DNA from: JAKVCB01 sp963578605
Lineage (GTDB): Bacteria > Planctomycetota > Planctomycetia > Pirellulales > Lacipirellulaceae
Length of the DNA stretch: 64,000 nucleotides
Assembly: GCA_963578605.1 (NCBI GenBank)
Contig: CAUZEA010000011.1
Span: forward strand, 1 to 64,000
Reading direction: 5' to 3'
In this document: positions 35,691-43,999 of the stretch, piece after piece
Layout: each line of letters opens with the position of its first letter
How positions within the stretch are numbered: the stretch's first letter is position 1
Program-made: the position numbers and the translations under genes
The notes under the pieces: model-generated
Told to the model about the DNA's origin: nothing
Database searches by the model: none
What the model saw: the letters and a program-made list of their open reading frames with translations, nothing else

Positions 35691-37325
35691 TGCAGGTGAC
35701 AACCAAGGTTGACTCCCGACTAACAGCAGGGCAAGCCAGGCCAAAAACAGGAACGTGCCAGAAGCAGGCTCCGGCACCGTGGCCGCGCCGCTGTCACCTG
35801 TCGAGTCGCCAAAGCGTGTTTTCCAATAGTCGTAGTCCATCCGGTAGACGACGCCGTCGCCGGTACCATCGGCGGGCAGATCAGTACCCGCTTGGCCCAG
35901 CGAATCACGCCACACGGTGTAATCAGCCGCATCGACCACGCCGTTGGCGTTGTAGTCGCCCGCCGAGGAGAAGTTGGTATCACCCGGAATAGTGAATTCC
36001 CATGTGATTGGATGGATTTCGTACAACGTGCCGTTCTGGACGATGTGCAGCCGGCCCAGACCGTCGTCACCCAGCTCGGGAACCGCGGTCAACGATTCCG
36101 TTCCACTCCAGACGGTGGGGGAAGTTTCATAGTCCCAACTGTCGTATGGGACAATACTGTCGAGCATGCCATTATGCATGACGAATATGTTGCCGTTCAT
36201 CTCTGCGATGAAGTCCACTTCTGCCCACCGAGGGTTGGGTGGCGCGAAACTGCTACTGGTCGCTACACCTGCGGGGAAATTGGTGAAGCTCGTCAGGTCG
36301 CCCCAGCCATTGCCGTCGGCATCAGGATTGGGGTAGTGCGTAATCGAATTTCCCAGAGTGGTGTGCGTCTCGCCGGTAATGGCCCACATGCCGACGTACC
36401 AGGCGTCGACGATTTCGTTTCCGACCAGGTTGATGTCCCTGGCTGGCCAGCCGAGGATGTCATCCGGTTCGACACTCAGCGCAATCGTGCGGGAATTCAC
36501 GATGCGATTGAAGGCCACATCGACGTCGCTGGCCCGCGTGACAGCCAGCGCTGCGAGATACCAACGTCCGGTGGTCGCGCGTTGAGCACCCACTGGATCG
36601 TGGTTGAGAATCGTGTTCCGCTCGACGGTCACGTTGGAGCCAGGGGCGGCGCGGGCAATGTAAACCGAATGACGGGTAGCCTCTTTAATCAAGTTGTCGG
36701 CAATCAGCACGTTCGTTGGGTTGCTCACCTCAATGCCGTAGCCCCAACCCGGGTCCAAACCGACCGTGCCCAGGATCTCGTTGTTTGTAATGGTTACCCC
36801 GTCGAAAATGCCCGATGTGGAAGTGTCTGCGCTAATGCCCACAGCTGTGTTCCGCACACGGAGGTTCGTGAAAGTGACGTTGGTCACATTCGTCGTCCCG
36901 GTAAAGTTGCCAATCCCATGGGTGTTGGTCAACAGCGGCAGTGTGCCTTCGATCTGTAGGTTTTGGATACGGAGATTGTGCACGTTGCTGCCCGTGTAGA
37001 AGCCAAACTGCGCATCTGACGGAAGCTTGAGGATCGTTTGGCCTGGCCCTTGTCCTTGGAGGATCAAATCGGTCTTGTTTTGAATCAAGACCGCCTGGTT
37101 GAACGGGGCGTACCGTGCGAGGTTATATGTTCCGGCCGAAAGAGTAATAGTCGTATCGTTCGCGGCCGATTCAATGATCGACTTCAAATCGTCTTGCGGC
37201 GTGACGCTGATGAAGGTGGTTGCGGCAACCGTGCCCATGAATAGAACCCCGGCAATGAGCGACGTGGCAATAACCCACGCAACTGAAATCAAGTGAATTC
37301 GTTGCATGTCTGAAAAGCTTATCAT
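35685..37325 (-). CDS. Right-handed parallel beta-helix protein with dockerin-like segment and PEP-CTERM anchor
   Basis: A 546-residue exported protein. Order: signal peptide (LISVAWVIATSLIAGVLFMG), an N-terminal cap (VTPQDDLKSIIESAANDTTI), parallel beta-helix repeats rich in Asn/Ile/Val (about 90-330, e.g. NLRIQNLQIEGTLP, VTITNNEILG), a linker, a dockerin-type GDYNANGVVDAADYTVWRDS calcium segment (~465-485), and the sorting anchor TVPEPASGTFLFLAWLALLL. Planctomycetes use such anchors for surface or matrix proteins; beta-helices often bind or cleave polysaccharides, but no catalytic residues can be assigned. The gene sits between a paralogue tail (upstream) and a paralogue head (downstream), remains of a tandem array. 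Confidence 0.88.
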   Translation of the reverse strand: MISFSDMQRIHLISVAWVIATSLIAGVLFMGTVAATTFISVTPQDDLKSIIESAANDTTITLSAGTYNLARYAPFNQAVLIQNKTDLILQGQGPGQTILKLPSDAQFGFYTGSNVHNLRIQNLQIEGTLPLLTNTHGIGNFTGTTNVTNVTFTNLRVRNTAVGISADTSTSGIFDGVTITNNEILGTVGLDPGWGYGIEVSNPTNVLIADNLIKEATRHSVYIARAAPGSNVTVERNTILNHDPVGAQRATTGRWYLAALAVTRASDVDVAFNRIVNSRTIALSVEPDDILGWPARDINLVGNEIVDAWYVGMWAITGETHTTLGNSITHYPNPDADGNGWGDLTSFTNFPAGVATSSSFAPPNPRWAEVDFIAEMNGNIFVMHNGMLDSIVPYDSWDYETSPTVWSGTESLTAVPELGDDGLGRLHIVQNGTLYEIHPITWEFTIPGDTNFSSAGDYNANGVVDAADYTVWRDSLGQAGTDLPADGTGDGVVYRMDYDYWKTRFGDSTGDSGAATVPEPASGTFLFLAWLALLLVGSQPWLSPAR

Positions 37326-37510
37326 GCAGGTAACAATCGAGGTTGACTCCTGACCAACAGCAGGACAATCCAGGCGAAAAACAGGAACGTGTCAGAAGCA
37401 GGCTCCGGCACAGTGGCCGCGCCACTGTCACCTGTCGAGTCACCAAAGCATGTTTTCCAACACGTGTAATCGACCCGGTAGACGACGCCGTCGCAGGGAA
37501 AGGTCTTCAA
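37322..37510 (-). pseudogene. 3' tail of a PEP-CTERM paralogue
   Basis: Encodes GDGVVYR, WKTCFGDSTGDSGAATVPEP and a hydrophobic tail ending QPRLLPA, nearly identical to the C-terminus of the complete gene downstream. Its TGA overlaps that gene's ATG in the sequence ATGATAAGC. The DNA at 37250-37500 matches 35620-35870 over about 250 bp. Upstream of ~37510 the similarity ends, so everything but the tail of this copy is gone. Confidence 0.85.
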
Positions 37511-38009
37511 TGACCAACCACTTTACTCAGCTGCTCCTGTCATTCTACCATAAACGGACCGGCAGGCACCGAAGCAACGCAACTCATCGCCGGATCGACT
37601 GTTACCGAAAAGGCTGTCTCGTTCCACGTGCTGCCGCGAATTGTGTTCCATCCGAAGTTGCCGCGACCAGTTTTTCCGAACACATCGTAGTCGTCGAGAA
37701 AGCCGGCGTTGCAGTAGCCGAAGCGACTGATGGTGCCAGCGTTTCTGGGCGAATGCAACCAACCAGCAGTGTTCGACTTAAACTCCGAGTTCGACATCGA
37801 TCGGTCGAAATCGCTGTTGCTTAAGGACCACGTGTTATGTTCTGCAAGGGAGTGTGGCATCGACCGCCCGAGTTATCTGCTGCTCTGCTCTTGAGCAGTG
37901 TCACGGACCCCGAATGAGACGTAACCGAGCCGAACATCCCGGGCCATCGGCGTGTCGATGACGGTTAACCAGGGAACCAAACCAGTTCCACGCAGAGTGG
38001 TCCTGGACC
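37511..38009 (-). other. Region with possible gene debris between PEP-CTERM tail and aminotransferase
   Basis: On the - strand 37540-37860 is open for 106 codons, with an Asn/Ser/Phe/Gly-rich composition (e.g. SNSDFDRSMSNSEFKSN, GYCNAGFLDDYDVFGK) that looks more like real protein than the other shadows here. It resembles no family I can name, and could be a further fragment of a secreted protein. Nothing else seen. Confidence 0.3.
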
Positions 38010-39386
38010 TCAAGCCAGGCGGCGAAAGCCCGCGTGCTTGACGGGACCACCAATGCGCTGCTGCAGGTCGTCGCGGTGGAGTCCAATCCCGATTTCTTCG
38101 AAGACCGGATCGCATGCTTCCAGGAAATCGTCGACGTGCCGATCCTCGTGAGACAACATGGGAAAGAAACCGCCGGAGACGAGAAATCCATGCTCCAACA
38201 TCCGCACCGTCCAAAGCGTCTGAATCTCATTCGCCTGGGGAGAGTCGAAACTAAAGAATTGAAGGCCCGGATAACCACTGGCGATAAAAGGAACCTTGTA
38301 CCCTTCGGCAATGCTGCGCAGTCCATCACGGACCCGCTGGCCAATACGGTCAATGTGAGAAGGCACATCTACTTCCATCAACTTTTTCACCGTGGCCACT
38401 CCTGCAGCGGGTCCCACCGCCTCGGTCCACAGTGCGCTGGAGATGAAGGTGTCCTGTGCGGCTTGCATTGTGTCCGCCTGTCCGATCACTGCAGCAATCG
38501 GATGCCCGTTGCCCAAGGTTTTGGCGAACACGGCCAGGTCGGGTTCGACTCCGTACTTGAGGTGGGCCCCACCGCAACAGAGTTTCCAACCGATCGTAAT
38601 CTCGTCGAAAATGAGTTTCGCCCCGCAGTGATCTGCGAGCTCCCGTACCCCTTCCAAGAATCCAGGTTCAGGTGGTTGTTGTCTCGTAGGTTCCATGACG
38701 ATCGCAGCCAGTTCTTTCCCGTGCTGCTGGACGATACTCTTCAGTTCGTCAATGCGGTTGTAGGTAAAGGGGAACGATGTTCCTGCCAGACCACGAGGAA
38801 TTCCCCTCGGCTCCAACCCGGGTAGCAAGTGCCAGTTGCCGAGCCGATCAACCATTTCTTCGCCTTCGGCAGGTTCGTCGCCTTCGGTGGGCAGGTTGGC
38901 TGCCAAATACCAATCATGCCAGCCGTGATAACCGCAAAAGGCGACTTTGTCGCGACGAGTCCGCGCACGGGCAATGCGAACTGCGATTGCCATGGTCTCA
39001 CCTCCGACACGTCCGAACCGGGCCATCTCTGCCCAGGGATGAAGCTGCATGAGAAGTTCGGCGAGTTCCACTTCATCAGGTGGGTTAAGTGTGCACAGCC
39101 CCCCTTTGTGCACCCGTTCGACAACCGCCGCAGTAACGTCGGGATCGGCGTAGCCCAGCACGGTGGCACCGATGCCGCAGACACACATGTCGACATAACG
39201 ACGCCCGTCGAGGTCGACGACTTCGGCTCCCTGGGCTTCGGCAAAATAGGTGGGCCATTGATCGGGCGCAAACATTTCCTGTCGCTTGCCAAACAATTGT
39301 GTGCCACCTGGAATTAACTTTTTGGCTCGCTGATATAACTGGTTACCGCTGTTCTGGACACGGTCTTTTTTGGATGGTTGGGTCAT
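38010..39386 (-). CDS. Class III aminotransferase (glutamate-1-semialdehyde aminomutase-like)
   Basis: A 458-residue PLP enzyme with the aminomutase-type entrance LIPGGTQLFGKRQE, the FGRVGGETMAIAVRIARA segment, YHGWHDWYLA, the PLP-binding LIFDEITIGWKL and lysine in FAKTLGNGHPIAAVIG. It resembles glutamate-1-semialdehyde 2,1-aminomutase and its aminotransferase relatives, but the cofactor lysine context (FAKTLGNG, not GKIIGGG) points to a paralogue acting on another amino sugar or aldehyde and not to HemL itself. ATG 39386 gives MTQPSKKDRV; a TTG at 39398 is in frame. Single gene. Confidence 0.85.
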   Translation of the reverse strand: MTQPSKKDRVQNSGNQLYQRAKKLIPGGTQLFGKRQEMFAPDQWPTYFAEAQGAEVVDLDGRRYVDMCVCGIGATVLGYADPDVTAAVVERVHKGGLCTLNPPDEVELAELLMQLHPWAEMARFGRVGGETMAIAVRIARARTRRDKVAFCGYHGWHDWYLAANLPTEGDEPAEGEEMVDRLGNWHLLPGLEPRGIPRGLAGTSFPFTYNRIDELKSIVQQHGKELAAIVMEPTRQQPPEPGFLEGVRELADHCGAKLIFDEITIGWKLCCGGAHLKYGVEPDLAVFAKTLGNGHPIAAVIGQADTMQAAQDTFISSALWTEAVGPAAGVATVKKLMEVDVPSHIDRIGQRVRDGLRSIAEGYKVPFIASGYPGLQFFSFDSPQANEIQTLWTVRMLEHGFLVSGGFFPMLSHEDRHVDDFLEACDPVFEEIGIGLHRDDLQQRIGGPVKHAGFRRLA

Positions 39387-39612
39387 ACTGTTCACCAAAA
39401 GTGCGGGATAGCGGGATAGATCGGGGTTCGTACCAGCCCCACGTCATGGGCTTCCAATGCTGCAACATACTGCCAATGCGAGCACCAAATCAAGAATCAC
39501 TTTTGCGGAAAATCCTGGAGGGTACACAGGTTGAGGCACACCCCAATTCCAGGCAGGATTTATGGCTCGTTAACCGTAGCAAAAATTGTGACGCGGTGGA
39601 CGCGAGGGGACC

Positions 39613-39644
39613 GACAACGTTAGAATAGTAACCATTGTGAGCTT
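39613..39644 (+). promoter_or_regulatory. Promoter-like motif before fwdB shared with 10625-10656
   Basis: GACAACGTTAGAATAGTAAC followed by CATTGTGAGCTT, about 90 bp before the fwdB start. The matching motif at 10625 is also about 90 bp before its gene, which supports a promoter or operator reading. The core TTAGAAT would be the -10-like part. Confidence 0.4.
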
Positions 39645-39658
39645 GGTTAGGTTTCCAA

Positions 39659-39708
39659 CTCACCCCCGATGGGAAATATCGGCCTCACCCCCAATGGGAA
39701 ATATCGGC
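39659..39708. repeat. 25-bp tandem duplication in the fwdB leader
   Basis: CTCACCCCC(G/A)ATGGGAAATA followed by TCGGC occurs at 39659-39683 and 39684-39708 with one mismatch, ending 22 bp before the fwdB start. GATGGGAAATATCGGCC could fold weakly; no known riboswitch was recognised. No gene was seen in 39387-39730. Confidence 0.85.
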
Positions 39709-39730
39709 CCACTGCAGAAAACCAGCATAT

Positions 39731-41071
39731 ATGTCCACCGCCCAAACGCCAACCAATGGGTCCCCGGAAATAAAGATCGTCGAAGACGCCACTTGTACCT
39801 TTTGCGGATGTGTTTGCGACGATATCGAATTGCACGTCGAAAATAACAGCCACATTACCAAGGCCAAGCGGGCCTGCGCGCTCGGCAAAGCATGGTTTTT
39901 CAATCATAAAGTTGAGGACGGTCCGAGTTGTTTAATCGACGGCCAGCCAGCCACGCTCGAAGCGGGTTATGACCGTGCGGCACAAATCTTGAGCCGTGGA
40001 AAATACCCAATTGTTTACGGCCTCTCCGATTCAACCTGTGAAGCACAGCGGGTGGCCGTCTCGATTGGCGATTGGATCGGGGCCTGCGTCGACACCACGA
40101 CCAGTGTTTGCCATGGCCCTTCAGGAATGGCATTTCAGAGTGTGGGAGAAGTGACCTGCACGCTGGGCGAGGTGGCTAACCGAGGCGACTTCATCATGTT
40201 TTGGGGATCCAATCCTGCGGAAAGCCATCCCCGGCACTTCACCAAATACAGTTTGATGCCCAAAGGAATGTTTGTCCCGAACGGCCGTAAAGACCGCACC
40301 TGTGTGATGGTCGATGTGCGCAAAACCAAGAGTGTGGCAGCTGCTGACCTCTTCTTTCAAATCAAGCCACGCAAAGATTTTGAAGCATTGTGGACATTGC
40401 GGGCTCTAGCGGCTGGTATCGAACTCGAAGCAGCCCTGGTCGAACGCGAGACCGGTATCGAACTGGCCCGCTGGCAAGATCTCATGGATCGCATGAAAGC
40501 CGCCAGGTTTGGTGCAATCTTCTTCGGCATGGGACTGACGATGACCCGCGGCAAACATTGCAACAGCGAGGCCTTGCTCGCATTGACCCGCGACATGAAC
40601 CAATTTACACGCTTCGTTGCCAAACCAAATCGCGGGCATGGGAACGTCACTGGTGCCGATAACGTGGTCGCCTGGCGTACCGGTTACCAGTTTGGTGTGA
40701 ATCACGCCCGTGGTTATCCACGGTTTAACCCGGGTGAGTACACAACGAGCGATACACTCGCCCGGGGTGAAGCCGATGCGGCATTAATTATTGCCTGTGA
40801 CCCGCTGGCCAATTTCTCCCAGCCGGCCCGCAATCACCTGCAATCGATCCCTTACATCGCACTGGACCCGAAAGAAACACCAACCACGCGGAGTGCCGCC
40901 GTCGCTTTTACGGTCGCCACTTACGGCATTAATACCGGGGGAACGGTCTATCGCATGGACGACGTGCCGATTCCACTACGGGCCGCATTCCCGTCGCCCC
41001 ACCCAAGCGATGAAGAGGTGCTGCGTGGTATTGAGGCAAAGGTCAAACAACTCAAGGGTATTGTCGCTTAG
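39731..41071 (+). CDS. fwdB: Formylmethanofuran dehydrogenase subunit B (catalytic, Mo/W-bis-pterin)
   Basis: A 446-residue homologue of archaeal FwdB/FmdB, which reduces CO2 to formate (or the reverse) before FwdA condenses it with the C1 carrier amine. Cys22, Cys25, Cys29 and Cys49 (CTFCGCVC and RACALG) match the [4Fe-4S] ligands, and Cys127-His128 in TSVCHGPSGM match the metal-ligand Cys and neighbouring catalytic His. Further blocks are FWGSNPAESHPRHFTKYS and DPLANFSQPARNHL. The methylotroph counterpart FhcB is reported to lack these redox ligands. The gene ends 13 bp from the convergent recQ. ATG 39731 is the first start. Subunits A and C follow at 43990 and 46771. Confidence 0.92.
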   Translation: MSTAQTPTNGSPEIKIVEDATCTFCGCVCDDIELHVENNSHITKAKRACALGKAWFFNHKVEDGPSCLIDGQPATLEAGYDRAAQILSRGKYPIVYGLSDSTCEAQRVAVSIGDWIGACVDTTTSVCHGPSGMAFQSVGEVTCTLGEVANRGDFIMFWGSNPAESHPRHFTKYSLMPKGMFVPNGRKDRTCVMVDVRKTKSVAAADLFFQIKPRKDFEALWTLRALAAGIELEAALVERETGIELARWQDLMDRMKAARFGAIFFGMGLTMTRGKHCNSEALLALTRDMNQFTRFVAKPNRGHGNVTGADNVVAWRTGYQFGVNHARGYPRFNPGEYTTSDTLARGEADAALIIACDPLANFSQPARNHLQSIPYIALDPKETPTTRSAAVAFTVATYGINTGGTVYRMDDVPIPLRAAFPSPHPSDEEVLRGIEAKVKQLKGIVA

Positions 41072-41084
41072 CGCTGCGCTAGCA

Positions 41085-43097
41085 CTACGAAGGCGCTGGC
41101 GTTGTTTCCACAACGCTCAGCACATCGGCAAACGGAACTCGGTGAAGTCGACCAAACTCAGGATGTTGTCGCAAACCGGCACGGCTTGTAGCCGGTGAAC
41201 GAATTCCACACAGGAAGCGGGCCAATTGGCGCGGGACGGCAAGAGCCTCCTGCCGGCTGGCCTTAAGTTCACCCATGACCCGTCGATCGGCTTCGTCAAT
41301 CCGTGGCCGTGGAGCGGGGGGTAACTTTTGCGCCGGCTTGCCAAGACAACGGTCGCAGTGACCGCAGTTGGCATGACTCTCACCAAAGTAGTTCAGCAGG
41401 TGACTGGTCAAACAACCGGGGTGACTGGCGAACTCAACCACCTGGGTAACCCGCTCGATCTGTTGGCGTTCCCGCTCGAGAAATCGCTCATGCAGCGTGC
41501 CTACCAATTCTCGCCGATCGGTGGCCTCGCGCAGCCGCCGATACCCGTGGCGCACCCCGACTGCCTCAACGACCAGGTCTCCTTGCTGCTCGAGATAATT
41601 GAGGGCGGCCACGATCCGCTCCCGTGGCTGACCGAGGGTGCGTGCTGCCTGGTTCGCGTCGAGGGTGAACCATGTCTTTGCCGGGCGGGCAGATTTAAAG
41701 AGCGCAGTCAAGAACGCTTGCCGATCGGGATCGAATTGTGCGATCATTTTCTCGGTCGGTTTGAGTGGCTGGAACTTGAACTGTGTGTAAAACGGGCCGG
41801 TCGCCTTGATAAAACCGTCGAGTTCGAGATACGTCAGCAGAGTTTTGACCACCAAATCGCGCACATCTTGCTCGATCGACAGGTCGTAGATCGAGATGTC
41901 CAGTTCGGTCCCCTGCCCCAGGAGCACACGTACCAGCCCATCGACCGCTTCGACGGTGGGTGTATCGCCATAGGAAAAATTTTCCAGGGTGATGACATCT
42001 GCCGCACAAGCCAGCATTTCGCAAACGGCTGGCTCCCCATCGCGCCCGGCGCGACCGATTTCTTGCATGTAGCTCTCCAACCCCTGCGGCAGATTGTAGT
42101 GGTAAACAGCACGAATGTTCGACTTGTCGACACCCATCCCAAAAGCAATCGTGGCGACGACAATCATGTCATCAGCCGCCATAAATTCGTCTTGAATCTC
42201 GGTTCGCTCCTGATGTTTTATCCCGGCGTGGTACGGTCGAGCATGAGTTCCGCGACTTGCCAAAAAGGCAGCAACACGGGTCGCGGTACGTTGCAGCGTC
42301 ACGTAAACGACGGTTGGGCCACGTGGGTGTTCCGACAAACGTCGGCACAACAGTTCGTCGCGATCTGGACTACGGCAGGCACTTACCCGCAACTGCAGGT
42401 TGGGGCGATAAAAACCGGTGTGCACGATATCGCCCTCGGCAATGTTGAACGAACAGGCAATGTCGGCCGCCACCTGGGGGGTAGCTGTTGCGGTTAGTGC
42501 CAACACACGGCCAACGCGTAGCTGATCGGCCAGGGCCGCAATCTTGAGATAGTCGGGGCGAAAATTGTGCCCCCACTGACTAATACAATGCGCCTCGTCG
42601 ACGGCTAGCAAACTAATCTCCCGCCGCGCCATGTCGTGCAAAAATCGTTCGTTCCCCAACCGCTCTGGCGAAACATAAAGAATACGCAAACGACCACGGT
42701 TCAGTTCCTCAAACACTTCCAACGCCTCCGCACGAGATAAACTCGAGTCGAGCCGCGCGGCAGGGATATCGTGTGCCCGGAGAAAGTCGATCTGGTCCTT
42801 CATCAAGGCAATCAACGGAGAAATCACCACGGTCAACCCGTCGAACATCAAGGCAGGACATTGATAGCAAAGACTCTTCCCACTGCCAGTCGGAAAGATT
42901 GCCAAGACCGATCGCCCCTCGAGCAAACGCGAAATCGTCTCTTGTTGCCCGGGTCGAAAATCGCGGAATCCGAAGACCTGCCGCAAGACTTCGGTTGGGG
43001 TCAACAACGCCGCTGGCTCTGTGCTTGTGTTCGATTCGGCAAGTCTCGTCTTTGTTTCGGTAAGCGTCGTCTTCGATTCGGCAAACGGTGCGGTCAT
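41085..43097 (-). CDS. recQ: RecQ family ATP-dependent DNA helicase
   Basis: A 670-residue superfamily 2 helicase that unwinds branched DNA 3'-5' in recombination repair. Q motif FRDFRPGQQE (~44-53), Walker A TGSGKS (~70-75), DEAH in VDEAHCISQWGHNFRPDY, motif VI QEIGRAGRDGEP, then the RecQ zinc-binding region with CLTSHLLNYFGESHANCGHC and DRC. The C-terminal portion is not a clear HRDC domain. The N-terminus has three similar Thr/Glu/Ser heptads (AESKTTL, TETKTRL, AESNTST) encoded by diverged repeats. GAGGAG lies eight bases before the ATG. A perfect inverted repeat at 43127-43156 sits 30 bp upstream and may be an operator. Confidence 0.95.
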   Translation of the reverse strand: MTAPFAESKTTLTETKTRLAESNTSTEPAALLTPTEVLRQVFGFRDFRPGQQETISRLLEGRSVLAIFPTGSGKSLCYQCPALMFDGLTVVISPLIALMKDQIDFLRAHDIPAARLDSSLSRAEALEVFEELNRGRLRILYVSPERLGNERFLHDMARREISLLAVDEAHCISQWGHNFRPDYLKIAALADQLRVGRVLALTATATPQVAADIACSFNIAEGDIVHTGFYRPNLQLRVSACRSPDRDELLCRRLSEHPRGPTVVYVTLQRTATRVAAFLASRGTHARPYHAGIKHQERTEIQDEFMAADDMIVVATIAFGMGVDKSNIRAVYHYNLPQGLESYMQEIGRAGRDGEPAVCEMLACAADVITLENFSYGDTPTVEAVDGLVRVLLGQGTELDISIYDLSIEQDVRDLVVKTLLTYLELDGFIKATGPFYTQFKFQPLKPTEKMIAQFDPDRQAFLTALFKSARPAKTWFTLDANQAARTLGQPRERIVAALNYLEQQGDLVVEAVGVRHGYRRLREATDRRELVGTLHERFLERERQQIERVTQVVEFASHPGCLTSHLLNYFGESHANCGHCDRCLGKPAQKLPPAPRPRIDEADRRVMGELKASRQEALAVPRQLARFLCGIRSPATSRAGLRQHPEFGRLHRVPFADVLSVVETTPAPS

Positions 43098-43126
43098 CGG
43101 AATGCTCCTCTCGCTGAAGGATCATG

Positions 43127-43156
43127 GAGATACATGTACTTATGTACATGTATCTC
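43127..43156. promoter_or_regulatory. Perfect 13-bp inverted repeat upstream of recQ (candidate operator)
   Basis: GAGATACATGTAC, spacer TTAT, GTACATGTATCTC. It begins 30 bp before the recQ start codon and lies 87 bp past the dinB stop. Dyad symmetry with a short spacer and no following T-run favours a repressor site or an RNA hairpin in the leader over an intrinsic terminator. Confidence 0.6.
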
Positions 43157-43242
43157 GGCCATCATACCACCCTTCATCAGAGCGCCAACCCCTTGCCGGC
43201 GGACCATTCCTGAAAATCTTGGGCTGCTCTGCGAAAACACCA

Positions 43243-43749
43243 TCATCGCAGTGGCTGTTTGCCCATCAAACGCCTTAACAGCGCGATCTGGCCGGCATGG
43301 ACCAACTCGTGACCAGAAGCCCACTCGATGGCCCCCAACTTGGTATCGAACACGGGATGGGGTTGCCCGACAGGCACATCCAGTTGTTGGTCAGTCTGCT
43401 CGGCAAGTTCGGCCCGCGCCTGCTCGTAAACACCCTCAAAAACCGCCTGGATTGTTTTGGCGGCAAGATTATTCTGCGACCCGGCAACCGGCTCGGATCC
43501 TTTCCCAAAACTGGCACGGAACTCCTCTGGAATGAGGTTTTCGTCGGCATCAAGCGTCCCCCGCTGCCGCAGCAAACAGAGCCCATATTGTGAAGTGGCC
43601 AGGTGGCCAACTTGCCAGGCGATGTGGGTGACCCCTTCGGCCGGTTGCCAGAACCACTCGTCAGACGACAAATCCTCAAGAAACATGTTGGTAAATCGCC
43701 GTGCAAACTGGATCTGACCCACGGCGGCCTGAACGCGATCGCGAGACAT
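43243..43749 (-). CDS. DinB family protein
   Basis: A 168-residue four-helix-bundle protein of the DinB/DUF664 type. Likely metal ligands are the histidines in WQVGHLATSQ and in SGHELVHAGQ, the expected H...HxxxH layout. AAGGAGG stands five bases before ATG 43749, so the longer frame to 43971, which runs through the 8-bp repeat, is rejected. DinB proteins include thiol-S-transferases (bacillithiol, mycothiol) and damage-induced proteins of unknown role. It lies 3' of recQ's promoter on the same strand but is transcribed towards it. Confidence 0.88.
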   Translation of the reverse strand: MSRDRVQAAVGQIQFARRFTNMFLEDLSSDEWFWQPAEGVTHIAWQVGHLATSQYGLCLLRQRGTLDADENLIPEEFRASFGKGSEPVAGSQNNLAAKTIQAVFEGVYEQARAELAEQTDQQLDVPVGQPHPVFDTKLGAIEWASGHELVHAGQIALLRRLMGKQPLR

Positions 43750-43790
43750 GCTACCTCCTTCGGAGTTGGGGACAATCGCCGGTTCGGTCG

Positions 43791-43854
43791 TAGCAAAGTA
43801 GCAAAGTAGCAAAGTAGCAAAGTAGCAAAGTAGCAAAGTAGCAAAGTAGCAAAG
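43791..43854. repeat. 8-bp microsatellite, eight units
   Basis: Eight perfect copies of TAGCAAAG, about 40 bp upstream of the dinB start and in its probable promoter region. Copy-number change by slippage is expected. Confidence 0.95.
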
Positions 43855-43947
43855 TAGAGGAGTGCCGACTAGAATAGCCATTTTCTGTGCCAGTTTCGAG
43901 CCCCCCGTCGTTTGTTCAAGAAAATCTCGACTGGCCGCTAATACCTG

Positions 43948-43999
43948 CTGAACTGGTAAGCTGATGACCACAACTGAACTGGTAAGCTGATGACCACAA
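43948..43999 (+). repeat. 26-bp tandem duplication containing the fwdA start site
   Basis: CTGAACTGGTAAGCTGATGA followed by CCACAA occurs at 43948-43973 and again at 43974-43999, without mismatch. Each copy carries a potential start ATG (43964 and 43990). The first would encode an eight-residue peptide, MTTTELVS, whose TGA overlaps the second ATG. Confidence 0.95.

Noticed and set aside
41328..42497. 389-codon frame opposite recQ
   Set aside because: It is a shadow of the conserved helicase; composition is Gly/Arg/His-rich without motifs.
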